A stretch of 64,000 nucleotides of DNA from Elmis aenea (Eukaryota; Arthropoda; Insecta; Coleoptera; Elmidae): positions 39,562,970-39,626,969 of the forward strand of contig OX393579.1 in the NCBI GenBank assembly GCA_947652605.1, written 5' to 3'. The position numbers and the translations under genes were made by a program. Below the pieces are notes generated by a model. That model saw only the letters and a list, made by a program, of their open reading frames with translations, made no database searches and was not told the DNA's origin. The stretch's first letter is position 1, and every line of letters starts with the position of its first letter. Shown here piece by piece: positions 25,280 to 37,857 of the stretch.

Positions 25280-26844
25280 TTGGGTTAACCAAAAAGTAAT
25301 GTCGGAATTTTCAATAAAAAGCAGTACTTGGTCAATTTTTTTTTAAATACTGGTAACTTCATTAAACAAGGTCTTAACTATTTTGATCCATAACCTCTTG
25401 CCATCTCGCCGGCAGCTGCATAATTCCATCCTCTTACAACTTCCTGTCTTTTTCGAGAATTTTTTTTGACAGGTGCGTTTTGCAGGCCACCGGAGAATCA
25501 AAATTCTTACCATCAAGCGAGTTTAGCAGAGATCAAAAGCAATGATAGTCCGAGGGTGCAGGGAATGAACATGGGCAATAAATCAGAACATTCCAATTTA
25601 GCTACCCTAATTTTTGTTGCGTTTGCAAAAATATGTGTGGTCTCGCGTTGTCATGGTGGAAAATTGACCCATTTCTGTTGACAAATTTTGACCGGTTTTT
25701 CTGGATATTTGCTTTTTCTTAGTCGGTCCTTGAGAACAATACTTTTTAGAATATAGGGTTTGATTAGATGACAGTTTATAACAGAGTGTTCTTTTCCAAT
25801 CACGCCACACATAGCTTGAACTGCCTGGGGAGTGGTTAATGGAGCTGGTCCCGGCTTACCCCAGCGTCTTTTTCGAGTCACATTTTTATAAATAATCCAC
25901 ATCTTATTGCCCGTAATAATACGATTCAAAAATGGTTCGCTATCATTGCATTTCAATAGTAAATCGTAACTCGAAACTCGATTAATTAAATTTATTTCAC
26001 TCAAATTATGCGGAACTTAAATATCGTATCTGAAAACCATTCCAAGTTGGTGGGTTGGTGCATATAGTTTGCAACGTTAGATTTCGATATGTTAAACATC
26101 TTAGCAATCTCACGTGTTGTGTAAAACATGGATTATTTTCATAGGCATTCCAGAGCGCTTATCATCGGCTAGACCAACATCTCCATGAAAAACCTTCTTA
26201 AACCATTTTTGAACCATTAGCACAGCTTAACCCAGTGGTTTCCAACCTGTGGGGCGCGCCCCCCCAGGGGGCGCGAGACTATTGCAAGGGGGGGGCGCAG
26301 CTGTTACCAAAATATCATTTTTGAATACAAACAAACAAAAAGAACTTTCTTTATACAGAATATGGTGTATTGTTTTGTAGTCCATTAAATAATTCTTATT
26401 TATCAGCACAGTATTTATGAAATTAGATTGTTACGAAAAGTGAGGGGGGCGCAAAAAAAAATTTATGAAAAAGGGGGTGGAGGCACAAAAACATTGGAAA
26501 CCACTGGCTTAACCATTAGTACGTTTACAGCACCATCGCCATAACCATTGATAATTTTTGTTGTTGTTTGCACCGCGTTTTTCTCTTTGCAGAAATAAAA
26601 AAGCATTATTGCTCGAAAATACAAATTCTCATCACTCATTTTGAAAACGAGATCAACTGAATACAATTTTATCTAATGTAATGATTTTTTTAACCACGCC
26701 CTGAACTGTCAGCTTTCAGAATATGTATGTCCATATTTCATATAAATGATTCGTATTCGTAGTTTAGGAAGAATAATGTATTTTCAAAAAATACGAAAAC
26801 GCCTTCTACTACAGAAATCTGACATTACTTTTTGGCCAACCCAA
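25280..26844 (-). mobile_element. Fossil mariner with broken transposase
   Basis: Inverted ends TTGGGTTAACCAAAAAGTAA and its diverged complement TTACTTTTTGGCCAACCCAA; TA at 25278-25279, not preserved on the right. The minus strand encodes pieces of a mariner transposase: SYDLLLKCNDSEPFLNRIIT, GNKMWIIYKNVTRKRRWGKP, and an N-terminal part around 26010-26230. The catalytic GDEKW is seen as GNKMW, and frameshifts and stops are present, so it is dead. A hAT MITE interrupts it at 26233-26506. Confidence 0.85.
26233..26506. mobile_element. hAT MITE nested in the mariner
   Basis: 274 bp; ends CAGTGGTTTCCAACCTGTGG and CATTGGAAACCACTG. Perfect 8-bp target duplication GCTTAACC at 26225-26232 and 26507-26514. 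The mariner sequence resumes without loss on the other side. G/C-run-rich subterminal sequence (GGGGCGCG, GGGGGGCGC). Confidence 0.93.
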
Positions 26845-26930
26845 AACAAGAGAAATTGGAATCCCCAAATTCTATTAGTTTAAAAAATAATTCAAAAAAC
26901 GTTCAGACTTATTTTTTTACAGTGGTGTAA

Positions 26931-27285
26931 TCAGAAACTCACCTTGGGGAGTGCAAAGGACAATATTAAAATATTCCACTTCATAGAACAGTCAACTATT
27001 TAGCGCTACATGGCTATTAAATAAAACTTATATGATACTTTTAGATCGATATCGATAAGTAATCCATTTATTTATTTTATTCACCCAAATATTTAAAGCA
27101 TGTTCAATTTCCCTTGTTTTTTTGGGGGGTGCAAAAGCACCCTTGAACCCCCCCTGGTTGCGCCCATGTTTGTTTATATTTTAGTGTTTCAAGTTTTATT
27201 AAATCTATTAAATAAACATACCTTCTTTGTTTTTATAATAGTTTAATAATTTTAAATCGAATTTGCTTATGCACGCCACTGCATA
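26931..27285. mobile_element. Decayed hAT-like remnant
   Basis: Begins CAGTGGTGTAATCAGAAACTC and contains GGGTGCAAAAGCACCCTTGAACC and GGTTGCGCCCATG, then GCACGCCACTG: sequence styles typical of hAT ends. No clear target duplication; boundaries are approximate. Confidence 0.35.
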
Positions 27286-28559
27286 GGTCAAAAAATGGTT
27301 AATGCTTTTTTTTTGCAACTATGACGTTTTTAATGTTAAAAACAATAATTAAAAATCGATTAGACAGTGATGCTACATGTTACTTGCGTTAATGTACTTC
27401 GATTAAAAAACGAACTAACTGCAAATAACCTTTATTAAGGAAATTTGATGTTCTGTTCTATCAAATTTTTTAGTTTCCTGTTTGTTATCCCTACCGCAGG
27501 CCGCAGGAATCGAATAAACACTTTCGATCAGCTGAACAAATTTAACCATCGACAGATCTTAAAGAACTTTTTTTTTTAAACAGTAATACCGGTATAAAAG
27601 AAAAATATTTATATTGTTATCTTCAAAAAACTCAACAATAGTTGTTATGGTCGATAGAGTTTTTTTTTTATATAAAATTCCCAACATTATATTTTTTATA
27701 TAAATTAATATTGATAATTATGATCAGTACTAAAGTTTTTTTATACCATAATACCATAATAAACGAAGGAAAATTTATCGCAAACGAATATAATTTTCAA
27801 CATTCCAATGAGCGTTAAAAAATGCAACTTCTTAAAATTATTTGAATATACAGATTACATTTACAACAAAGTAAAATTATTAAAGTGTAGCAATAGATGG
27901 AGCTAGCTTAAATGTTTGAGGCATAAAATAAATTCATATAACTGCAATCACATAGAAATTTAAAACAAAAATAAACAAAGGATAAGCAGATAATTGTTTT
28001 ATTAAGAATCAGATTTTTGAACTTGAATGCATCATTTTTAAGTTTTCTTACCGCGTTTAAATGATGTGTATTACGTAAATTTTTTACAATGTTTAGTAAA
28101 TTTTTACATAATTTTTACACAATAAAATGTTTTTTTAAGCATAAAATTCCACTAGAACAAAGTTAATAATTTTAATGTCTTTTAAATCGTCGCCCAATCT
28201 TGCTGGCAAATTTTCACTGATTAAATGAATGTACAGAAAAACATCCAACTTCTGACGAAGTATCTGACCATTCAAATAACCTTAAACTTTATTGTATGAG
28301 ATCTTTTTGATATAAATTTTTTTAAATAGTTTTATAACGCCCATGTTTTTAAATTACTATAGGTAAAAGTTTAAATTGATAGAATTGGGGTAGGTGGTAG
28401 GTTAAAAAGTTTCAACCTGCCCCATTATTATTGTTTCAACGTTACCCCACCACGTCAAATCGAACAAACTAACTTCTAAACTTGACCACGAATATGTTTC
28501 ACGAAAATTGAAACAACACAAAATAATATGAGTAATTAGATATAATTCAATTGTATTGC
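27286..28559. other. AT-rich intergenic stretch
   Basis: No gene, RNA or element recognised. Confidence 0.4.
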
Positions 28560-28562
28560 GTT

Positions 28563-28960
28563 TAAACAATATTAATAATAATAATAATAATAAGAAATCT
28601 TTATTTAGCTTTTTTAGCTAATTTTACAACATATTAATCCTGCTTATATTTATTTGTAAATATTATCTTAACTATTAAATCTTAACGCTATTTTTCACAT
28701 ATGCCATACATCATTTTTAAAATTCGAAATCGACGTTGTTTGTCTAATTTCCACAGGTCATTCATTAAAAATCTTGAGCCCTTTGTAGTACAAGGCGTTC
28801 AGTGTATTTGTTTTCGTTAATTTTGGTAGTCTAAAGTCGGCTTTTTTGTTCCTAGTCTGGTATTCGTGGATATTACAGTTTTGTATTAAATTTTTAGTCA
28901 CGTAACGTGGTAAAAAATTATTTATTAATACTATACACGGAATGGTAAATACAACTCTTA
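28563..28960 (-). mobile_element. Non-LTR retrotransposon, 3' end (C-terminus of reverse transcriptase)
   Basis: Minus strand encodes a typical non-LTR C-terminal tail: NIHEYQTRNKKADFRLPKL, TKTNTLNALYYKGLKIFNE, then one in-frame stop, and PVEIRQTTSISNFKND. An AATAAA signal and an (AAT)n tail (28568-28592 on the plus strand) follow, as expected for a poly(A)/microsatellite-tailed retrotransposon. 5'-truncated. Confidence 0.8.
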
Positions 28961-29463
28961 TTCGAATTTGCCAAAAATGTATAATGGTTTGTTGTCTGGG
29001 GGGTTCTTTTCCAGGGGATTATTGTCCTAGAACCCTTTTCCTTATAGTAAGCGGACCCACACTTAAATTTTTAGAATTTGGCGCTTATTTTCATATGCCA
29101 TTTAAGCTTATCAGGTTATTAATATTTTCATGTTTCGTAGTTCGAACCAGGGGTGGGGAGTCGGGAGTAGGGAGTCGAGGTCGAAGCTTTTTAAGGAGTC
29201 GGGAGTCGGGAAAACTACCTACTCCTGACTCTTTTTTTATTTAGTTTTTTTTTCGAGGATGAGAACTAAATGCAAACTTTAAAACAAAAACGAAGTAATG
29301 ACGTCCACGATTTTTTTTTTAAACGGAAACGGGAACGATTAAGTAACAAACTAGTTTTGTATGTGAACGTCCAATTTTTATCTGCAAAAAATACTGCACT
29401 GGATAAGGTATAATGACAGCGCAAGAATACAAAACGCATGATTCGTGTGATACACGATACACG

Positions 29464-29671
29464 TAGAGGTCTTTCAAGACAAACTGAACTGTGACGCAGA
29501 AACCAAAACTCGTTTTAAGCGTTAATTACTGCGCCACCTAAAAACATACGTCTATTTCCACAACGGGGTTATAACCTATAATAATACAATGTTTTTAGAA
29601 AGGTCTACATTTCAACCGCCATCCTCTCTCTTTGCGCATTTCGCGGTTCAGTTTATCTTGAAAGACCTCTA
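29464..29671. mobile_element. Short TIR element nested in copy B
   Basis: 208 bp, ends TAGAGGTCTTTCAAGACAAA and its complement (TTATCTTGAAAGACCTCTA), arms about 25 bp. Absent from copy A at the corresponding place. No coding capacity. Confidence 0.7.
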
Positions 29672-30026
29672 GTCAATCAAATCTTACCCCGTGTTGACAT
29701 TTGAAAGTTTTTAAAAGCCGATAGTGCCTTTATTTTGATGTTTTTAAGGTCAGGGTATGTAGAAATATGGTTCTAATGTTAAAACTTTTTCAATGCGTTT
29801 TTATTTTATTTAAATAACCCTAGTAACTAAGAAATTAATAATTCTGTTATAAAGTCGATGTATAACAAGGGGTGTTTTGCAGATAAATTTTGTAAACTGG
29901 CACCCATTTGCGCAGTCGTGGAGGCTAACTTGTCTATAATATTATTTTCGTATTATAAGAATACCAAAAATCTCCCGTATATTGAGCACAACTTAAATTT
30001 TGCGTATGATACGCAAGTACCAAAAT

Positions 30027-30473
30027 CAGGGATGGAAAGGTAACGTCACGATACCCGATACCGTTATAATAACGATTTAATTATAATTTTTAATACAATA
30101 ACGTAACGATATTTTGATAACGTTATATAACGTTATAATAACTAATAACGTTTAATTATATTTGAGTATAGCGCTCTTTTATTTTCAGATGAAGATATAT
30201 TTTGTTTGTATTTTAAAAATGAAAATAAAAATCAAATATCTTAATGTTACTTTGTACCATTTCACAAATTTAAATTTACAGACCCCAAAAATAATTTCAG
30301 AGCTACAAATAAAAATTATTTTTATAACGTTATTTATCATTATTTATGCAACAATTAGTTTTTGTTATTTGTTATTTATAACGTTATGTAACGAAAACAA
30401 ATACTTCTAATAAATAACGTACGTTATACAATAACGTAACAATTTAAAACGTTATTCCATCCCTGACATCCTG
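30027..30473. mobile_element. hAT-type MITE (CAGGGATGGAA family), copy 2
   Basis: Reverse-orientation relative of 1248-1712: opens CAGGGATGGAAAGGTAACG, closes CGTTATTCCATCCCTG with an extra ACATCCTG. Flanks ACCAAAAT (30019-30026) and ACAAAAAT (30474-30481) agree 7 of 8. Copy A has the empty site (GTACTTGCGTAT region near 6395). Confidence 0.75.
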
Positions 30474-30984
30474 ACAAAAATACATCATTTTAGATATCGA
30501 AAATAAACTATATCTCTCGAGTTTCTGTCATTAAGTGTGAAAATGGAGCAAAATTAAATGTGTTAATTTTATTTATTGCGCACCTATTTCTATTCGCTAT
30601 TATTCTTTCACTTTTTTTTAACAAAAGTTTCATAACACAATATTTCGAAAAGTTATGGTGCGTATTATTAACAAATATCCATGTTACCAGAAAATTTTGG
30701 CCTAATTAAGGCATACGAATTACACGCCATATTTTACGGTAAATATGAGTAGAAATACGATTCATTAAAAATATGTAACTTTGATAATATATTTTTCACC
30801 TTAAAATTTGCATGGTTATTATAAATTTATAAGTTGATGTTTTACATTTAACAGTCCTTATATAGGTACGATTACAGTACTATATCACTTTCAGTAAAAT
30901 ACCAAATACCATGGAAGTCGCTTATAACGCGGGTCGGATACAACCTTACCAACTCGCGTTATATGATAAGCGCGGTAGAAAAGA

Positions 30985-32110
30985 GCTTAACAAAAAACAA
31001 GGAAATACATTTATGTTTTATAGACTTGGAAAAAGCTTTCGATAAAATAAAAAAGAAGACGTATGGAGGGGCCTAAGAAGGAAGGGAATAAAAATAGAAA
31101 CAATCGACATAATAAAAGCGATGTACGAAAAAACGGTAAATATTGTAAGAACACAAAATGAAGAATCGGAAGAGTTTGAAACAAAAGAGGCCTTAAAACA
31201 AGGATGCGTGCTCAGTCCATTATTATTCTCAGTAGTCATAGATGGGGTAATTAAAGAAGTAAAACAAAAAATGAGACCGTTTCACCTAGGCAACTGGAAA
31301 ATGGAAAAAATTAACATAACGGAGCTAATGTTCGCAGACGACATGGTCTTATTCGCGGTAACAGAAAAAAATCTGCAACATAATTTAGAAACTCTAAACC
31401 TGGAATTGGAAAAAATTAATATGAAAATAAATACCGAAAAAACTAAAACAAAGGGCATAACATCACTTTAAATGGGCTTAGGATGGAACAGGTAGAAAGC
31501 TATAAATATTTAGGAGTGATCATAGAGAAAAATGGAGGAGTGGAGAAGGAAATAAGCGAAAGGACAGGAAATGTGGGAAGAATATTTAACAGTTTAAGAA
31601 CAACATTTTTTGGAAATAGAGAAGTCCCAAAAACAACAAAAGTAGAAGTGGTCAAAAAGGTAGTAACTCCGGCACTTTTATACGGAAGTGAAACGTGGGC
31701 ACTAACAAATAAAAATAGTAGCCGGGTGAATGCAGCAGAAATGAGGTTTATAAAAAAGATCCAAGGAAAAACCAAAAAAGACAGAATCAGAAATGAAATA
31801 TATAGAGAACAATTAAAGCTAAAATCAGTTGAAACAAAAATACAAGAAAGGCAGCTGGGATGGTTGGGTCACATTTATAGGATGAAAGAAGAAAGGTTAA
31901 CCAGAAAAGCATATGAAGCCAGATCACAGCGAAAAAACAAAAGTGGTAGACTGAGAAAAACCTGGCACGACGAAGTTAAAAAAGCAGCATCGGATAGAAA
32001 CATCAAATGGAAAGACATAAAAACAAAAAGGCTAGCATAAGACAGAAAAACGTGGAAAAAGTCAGCACAACACAACAGTCCTACAACTAACAGTAGAAGG
32101 ACTCATGACT
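30985..32110 (+). mobile_element. Non-LTR retrotransposon reverse transcriptase fragment (pseudogene)
   Basis: 5'-truncated coding piece inserted in hAT copy B. Motif A FIDLEKAFDKI at about 31015 (frameshifted just after), LKQGCVLSPLLFSVVIDG at 31194, and the catalytic FADD at 31331-31342 (a YADD variant), then YKYLGVII, TPALLYGSETWAL and the Cys-less C-terminal QLGWLGHIYRM; the frame stops at 32040. One stop separates the FADD frame from the C-terminal frame. This tail type occurs in many insect non-LTR elements. Copies A and C lack it. Confidence 0.85.
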
Positions 32111-32354
32111 AAATAAAATAATGAAAAACTTTTACATTTTCTTCATTATTTAGTAAACATACGAAAATAAACTCTGTTCACCATTGTAAAATACACTTGA
32201 GAAAGAAAAAAAAAAACGGCTTTCACTGTAGTGAAGTATACTAATTACGTTTTTTTTTTAAATAAAAGGAGTCGGGGGTTGTGTTTTGAAAAATACCGAC
32301 TCAGGAGTCGAGAGTCGGTTATTTTTCTGCCGACTCCCGATCCCTCGTTCGAAC

Positions 32355-34245
32355 GCCATTAATTTACGTGATAAACGATAGCACAGACCGTTTAATAAAC
32401 TTCCAATTCAAGTGGGCTGCATTGAATTCGTAATTATAATAACTTTAACTTGGCGGTCTGATCAAAATTATAAAGGGACCCCTGACACACATCTCTTGTA
32501 TTGACTGTTAAAATAATAGTTTTATAGCAATTTTTTAAACAATTAAAATATTCACACACAAAAAGAAATGATTATAATAATTGTAAATTCTAAACTGAAA
32601 AACGTTTCTTTTTCAATCTTTAAATGCCTAACCAATAGTTTCGTTTGTTTGGAAACCAGTAAAAATGTTTACTTTGCTATAATATTACTCATAAGTGAGT
32701 GATTTGCAATAATAAGCTTTTATTTTGCATAAACCTTTTTTTTAATGCTGATAATTAGGAATTTAGTAAACAATATTTAAATTTAAACTTATTGCTTTTT
32801 TAGTGTTTAGACTTAAATATAATTTACAGGGTGTCGTAACTTTCAAACTGAATATTGGGATCTCGTTTTATTAATAAATTTACATTTTTTTAAAGTTGTA
32901 CTCTGATTATACACTAAAACAACATTTTTCTTGAGAAAAATTATTTTTAGAACGTTTGCTTAGTTTTTCAATATTTCTAGAGATAAATATTAAAGAAAGT
33001 TATGAAGTAGAAATATTTTGTTGTTTTAAGTAATTCACGTTGTCTGCAAATTTATTCTTTTAAATTAAAATCACATACCTTATTTTGATTTTCTAAAGGT
33101 TTCAGAGATTCGCACTGTTTCTGCAGTACAAAAAATCTTTTTATTGAAATACATCAACCTACATTTTATTTTGTAGTTGTTCTTATATATTTTCTGTATC
33201 AAATCTAATTTTTAGAGTTTAGAATTATTATAGTTAACATTGTCCGTCTTTTAGCCACTGTAGCTAATGTAAAATATAAAGATCCGTTTACAGCTTATTA
33301 TTACATATTGATTAACAATGATAAAAATACTAATGAAATTAAAAAAAAAAAAATTAGATAAATCGTGATTTAGGTGAACTGAGAAACAGAATAACAGAAG
33401 AACAGAGGAATTTCTCCAGATATGATTTTAAACATTCTTACGGAATTTCGTCATAGGTAGCCTACTGTCAAGAAGTAAATGGTGGTCATTTCAAGCATCG
33501 TATCTATTATTTATTTTATTTTATTTTGTATTTTGTACTTATTCCCTATTTCGTTAATTTTTACAAATTCTTGATTTTTTCTGTACTACGCGCTCTTGTC
33601 AAAAAAAAAAGCGAGAAGAAACCTTGAGCGCTTCGTATCAGACGACTTGGCAAAAATAACCCGGTCCTTATCAGGGCCAGGATATTTTTCATACAATTGA
33701 GTTTGATCGTTTACAAAGTCATAATAAAACCAATTGATAAAGTATTAGGTATGCGAAAAAAACGCTGATTAAAAACAATATTTACTGACCTGTCTTATGT
33801 TTAAATTTAAAAAAAGGTTAGGGTTGGGTCCGTTTCCGGTTAAACCGAAAGTCGTATTGTAAACACACAAAAAATAGTTTATAGGATTTAGTAATTGTCA
33901 TCAAATCTTAATTCAAAAATTCGTTAGCAGAAAGGTAAAAAATTGGTACGGAAAAGATAAATTTATAACTTTCTTGTTTTTTTCTTTCTTTCAATTGTTT
34001 TAAATTACCAATGTCTACCTTCATAGCCTACTTGAAAATATTACGTTGCCCTAATAATTAACAATAAAATCTCGATATCTCGGAAAATATTAATTTTAGG
34101 TATAAAACAGGCTGAATGTTTTTGAAGGACAATTAAAATTTGTATAAGACTGTGTAAAAAAATAAGAGAGTTGTATTTAAGAAAAATGAGTTGTCGATGT
34201 TTAAAGAAATAAAGTGGTATAAGTTTAAGCAAGAGTAAAAAACGC
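32355..34245. other. Repeat-poor stretch with isolated element ends
   Basis: A lone TACAGGGTGTCGTAACTTTC terminus starts at about 32826, and a segment near 33826 (GGGTCCGTTTCCGGTTAAACCG) recurs at about 38114. No gene seen. Confidence 0.4.
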
Positions 34246-34302
34246 AGGTCCATGTCCTGGGCCACCCCACATTTGAAATGTAACTTTTTTTTTAATGTAG
34301 AA

Positions 34303-34860
34303 GGTTGTGCTAGCCTTGTGCTGGCGTGCTTTGTTAAAAATTTTGATCGTGCTGGTTTCGTTAGGCTACAAATTAAATTTGAATTTGGGGGGGCTGTGGA
34401 CATGATAGCCCCCCCACCACGTAATTTAAACATTTTTTTTAGACAGATTTGTTGTGCTAGCCTTGTGCTGGCGTGTGCTGTTAAAATTTTTGATTGTGCT
34501 AGTTCCGTAAGGCTACAAATTCAATTTTAATTTGGGGGGGCTGTGGACATGATAGCCCCCCCACCACGTAATTTAAACATTTTTTTTAGACAGATATGTT
34601 GTGCTAGTCTTGTGCTGGCGTGCTTTGTTAAAATTTTTGATTGTGCTGGTTCCATTACACCACAATTTTGTTTTTAAATTGGAGGGGCTGTAGACATGAT
34701 AGCCCCCTCACCAAGTAATTTAAACATTTTTTTAGATAGATGTGTTGTGCTAGCCTTGTGCTGGCGTGTGCTGTTAAAATTTTTGATTGTGCTGTTTCGT
34801 TACGCTACGATTTTGGTTTAAAATCTGAGGGGCTCTAGACACGATTAGATTTGCTTTTGT
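34303..34860. repeat. Tandem ~147-bp repeat array, left arm
   Basis: Four units, each with GTGCTAGCCTTGTGCTGGCG (near 34312, 34451, 34598, 34745), a variable 'gctacaaatt' block, and a hairpin GGGGGGGCT...AGCCCCCCC (34387-34415, 34534-34562; decayed in the last two units). Confidence 0.85.
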
Positions 34861-35473
34861 ATACATTGAACCATTATTGTTATCTCTGAAAAGGGTGACT
34901 TCTAAAAAATTTATTGAATAATCGGTTTCTGTAAATTAAATTTTTGGATGGTAACTGTTGAATAAGTTTAAAATGTTATTTATTGACTTTGGATTTTGGA
35001 ACGCCCAAAATTAAATCGTGTACATATTTCTTTAAAAAAGGGATGTTATCAGATATTTTTGGCATTATTGTTTTTAATAAATCATCTAATATTATTTCTT
35101 CAATAATAGGGGGGGGGGGTCATTTGTAAGAAATATTTTAAAGTGCTATGTTGTAACAATGTTTGTCCTATAATTTTCGTCTATGTAAAACAATTTTATG
35201 TATTTTAAATGTGTCTATGGCATCTAAAAAAAATTATAACAGTTTCAATTAAAATTAGTAATGACATAAATCAAAATAAACCTACATATGCCACTCATCA
35301 ATTAAATAATACTGTAAAGTACAAGCACGTGTTTTTTTAAATTTTATTATAAGGACTTTTTGCTGATTTTTTATCACAGATGTACAATTTTAAATTTTAA
35401 ATTTTAACTATTAAACTATTAACTTTCAACTATTAAAGAATATTCTTTTACTATGTTACAATATACACTATAC

Positions 35474-35745
35474 AGGGTGATTGATTGAGACCGGTACTTA
35501 AAAATTCGCTCATTTGCTGCAATAATGACATCTCAAAAATAGCGATTTTTCAGGAGAGGCGTTTTAAATATTTGAATTATAATAACTTAAATGGCATAAG
35601 AACGACACAGTGCTCGATTGTGGCGAGATTTGGGAGCTCAGATATGTCGTTCTTGCCACAAATAGTACATAAAACAACCTTTCTCCCTGTACCATTATCT
35701 CAAAAATCGCGATTTTTGAGTTATGTCATTTATTGCAGCAAATGA
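35474..35745. mobile_element. Small CAGGGTG-ended foldback in the centre of the giant element
   Basis: Starts TACAGGGTGATTGATTGAGAC. TTCGCTCATTTGCTGCAATAA and TCTCAAAAATAGCGATTTTT near the left recur inverted at about 35700-35745 (TCTCAAAAATCGCGATTTTTGA, TTATTGCAGCAAATGAACG). Confidence 0.55.
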
Positions 35746-36140
35746 ACGATATGAAGAATGAAAAAGGGTATGGATCTAAAATTTTGGTTATGACCATAAT
35801 GGCATCTGGTCTGTTTATTGAAAATATTTTCAATATGGCGACACTTCCGGAAACACCAGAAGTTGACGTCTACTTTCTTATTTCAAATACAATGGTCTAT
35901 TTTTTATTGCGTATATGGATGTAAAACGTTATTTTAGCGGGACTTTTATTAGCATTCCCTATACCTAAGTGCAGTCATTTTTAAAATTTTTGGACTTTTT
36001 TGAAAATTCTTAGATTTTCATCGTGATGCTTAATATTATCTAACCCCGCCATTTTTAAAGAAAAAACGCTTAAATTTAGACCATGCTTAGAAGAAACCTT
36101 GGAGTGCATCCTGGAATTCATGCAATGGATGCATTACTTA

Positions 36141-36950
36141 CAGGGTGTCCAAAACTTAATTTTCTTTTAATACAACTTCAGACAACTAAAATTCGTTTTT
36201 TTAAAAATACAATGCCCTAACTTTTTTTTCATTTTCTAATGCAAAATTACATTCTGCATCAATCTGTGTTAGCGTTTCCTATACCTATCTGCAACAATTT
36301 TCGAGTTATTAAGAATTTTTGGTAAATATAAGAGAAATTGTAAAATTTTTGTGAAGTAAGCCTTGGAAATGACAACAAATGCCTATATTAATAACTGTAA
36401 ACTACTACTTATTATCTATGCTGTAAACCACTTTTATTGCGTTTGTCTGAAGTGTCCATGAAAATGGAAAATCAAGAGTATTCAAACACGAATACTGCAG
36501 ATTTCACTCTTCTATATTGCAAAAAAAATGATTCTATTCATTGAAATTTTTGTCTGGTCATTACAGTTAAATGAGGATACCTCTCACTGAACACACGGCA
36601 AGTTCTTTCAATAATCTTGTGACATTCTTCATGAATATAAAATAACTTCAAAATATTCGTGTTTGAATACTCTTGATTTTCTATTTTCATGGACACTTCA
36701 GACAAACGCAATAAAAGTGGTTTACAGTTATTAATATTGACATTTGTTGTCATTTCCAAGGCTTACTACTCAAAAATGTTACAATTTCTCCTATATTTAC
36801 CAAAAATTCTTAATAACTCGAAAATTGTTGCAGATAGGTATAGGAAACGCTAACACAGATTGGTGCAGAATATAATTTTGCATTAGAAAATGAAAAAAAA
36901 GTTTGAGCATTGTATTTGAAAAAAAAGGAGTTTTAGTGGTCTGAAGTTGT
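36141..36950. mobile_element. Second foldback in the centre of the giant element
   Basis: Arms about 36141-36420 and 36690-36950 are inverted copies: for example CTGTGTTAGCGTTTCCTATA near 36267 and its complement near 36838, and AAGCCTTGGAAATGACAACA near 36358 and its complement near 36755. Left terminus TTACAGGGTGTCC. The right end merges into the giant element's arm. Confidence 0.65.
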
Positions 36951-37219
36951 ATTTCTTACAAATGACCCCCCCCCTCTATTATTGCAGAAATAATATTAGA
37001 TGATTTATTAAAAACAATAATGCCAAAAATATCTGATAACATCCCGTTTTTAAAGAAATATGTACACGATTTAATTTTGGGCGTTCCAAAATCCAAAGTC
37101 AATAAATAACATTTTAAACTTATTCAACAGTTACCATCCAAAAATTTAATTTACAGAAACAGATTATTCAATAAATTTTTTAGAAGTCACCCTTTTCAGA
37201 GATAACAATAATGGTTCAA

Positions 37220-37830
37220 TGTATACAAAAGCAAATCTAATCATGTCTAGAGCCCCTCAGATTTTAAACCAAAATCGTAGCGTAACGAAACAGCACAATC
37301 AAAAATTTTAACAGCACACGCCAGCACAAGGCTAGCACAACACATCTATCTAAAAAAAAATGTTTGAATTACTTGGTGGGGGGGCTATCATGTCTACAGC
37401 CCCTCCAATTTAAAAACAAAATTGTGGTGTAATGGAACCAGCACAATCAAAAATTTTAACAAAGCACGCCAGCACAAGACTAGCATAACATATCTGTCTA
37501 ACAAAAATGTTTAAATTACGTGGTGGGGGGGGGGCTATCATGTCCACAGCCCCCCCAAATTAAAATTGAATTTGTAGCCTAACGGAACTAGCACAATCAA
37601 AAATTTTAACAAAGCACGCCAGCACAAGGCTAGCACAACAAATCTGTCTAAACAAAATGTTTAAATTACGTGGTGGGGGGGGCTATCATGTCCACAGCCC
37701 CCCCAAATTCAAATTGAATTTGTAGCCTAACGAAACCAACACAATCAAAAATTTTAACAAAGCACGCCAGCACAAGGCTAGCACAACCTTCTACATTAAA
37801 AAAAAGTTACATTTCAAATGTGGGGGGGCC
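37220..37830. repeat. Tandem ~147-bp repeat array, right arm
   Basis: Inverted counterpart of 34303-34860: four units, recognised by CGCCAGCACAAGGCTAGCAC near 37318, 37467, 37616 and 37765, with GGGGGGGCTATCATGTCCAC hairpins between. Confidence 0.85.
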
Positions 37831-37857
37831 CAGGACATGGACCTAAAAAACGCCCTG

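Larger units (their letters stand above)
29148..32346 (+). mobile_element. hAT-type element with GGAGTCGG-rich ends, copy B (full, with three nested insertions)
   Basis: 3,199 bp, opening CAGGGGTGGGGAGTCGGGAG and closing CCGACTCCCGATCCCTC, bounded by a perfect 8-bp duplication GTTCGAAC (29140-29147 and 32347-32354). Both ends carry arrays of gagtcgg motifs. Inside: a TIR element at 29464-29671, the MITE 30027-30473, and a retrotransposon fragment at about 30985-32110. No hAT transposase is seen, so it is non-autonomous. Its own sequence is recoverable by comparison with copies A and C. Confidence 0.9.
34246..37857. mobile_element. Giant foldback element with tandem-repeat arms
   Basis: About 3.6 kb. 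Left arm 34246-35136 and right arm 36953-37857 are inverted copies of about 890 bp, opening AGGTCCATGTCCTGGGCC. The right terminus ends GGCGTTTT...CCCTG type (reads TACAGGGCGTTTTTTAGG outward-in) with TA after it; the outermost ~15 bp of the left end are altered. The outer half of each arm is four tandem units of about 147 bp; the inner half is unique sequence. The 1.8-kb centre holds two further repeats (from 35474 and from 36141). No protein recognised. Confidence 0.85.
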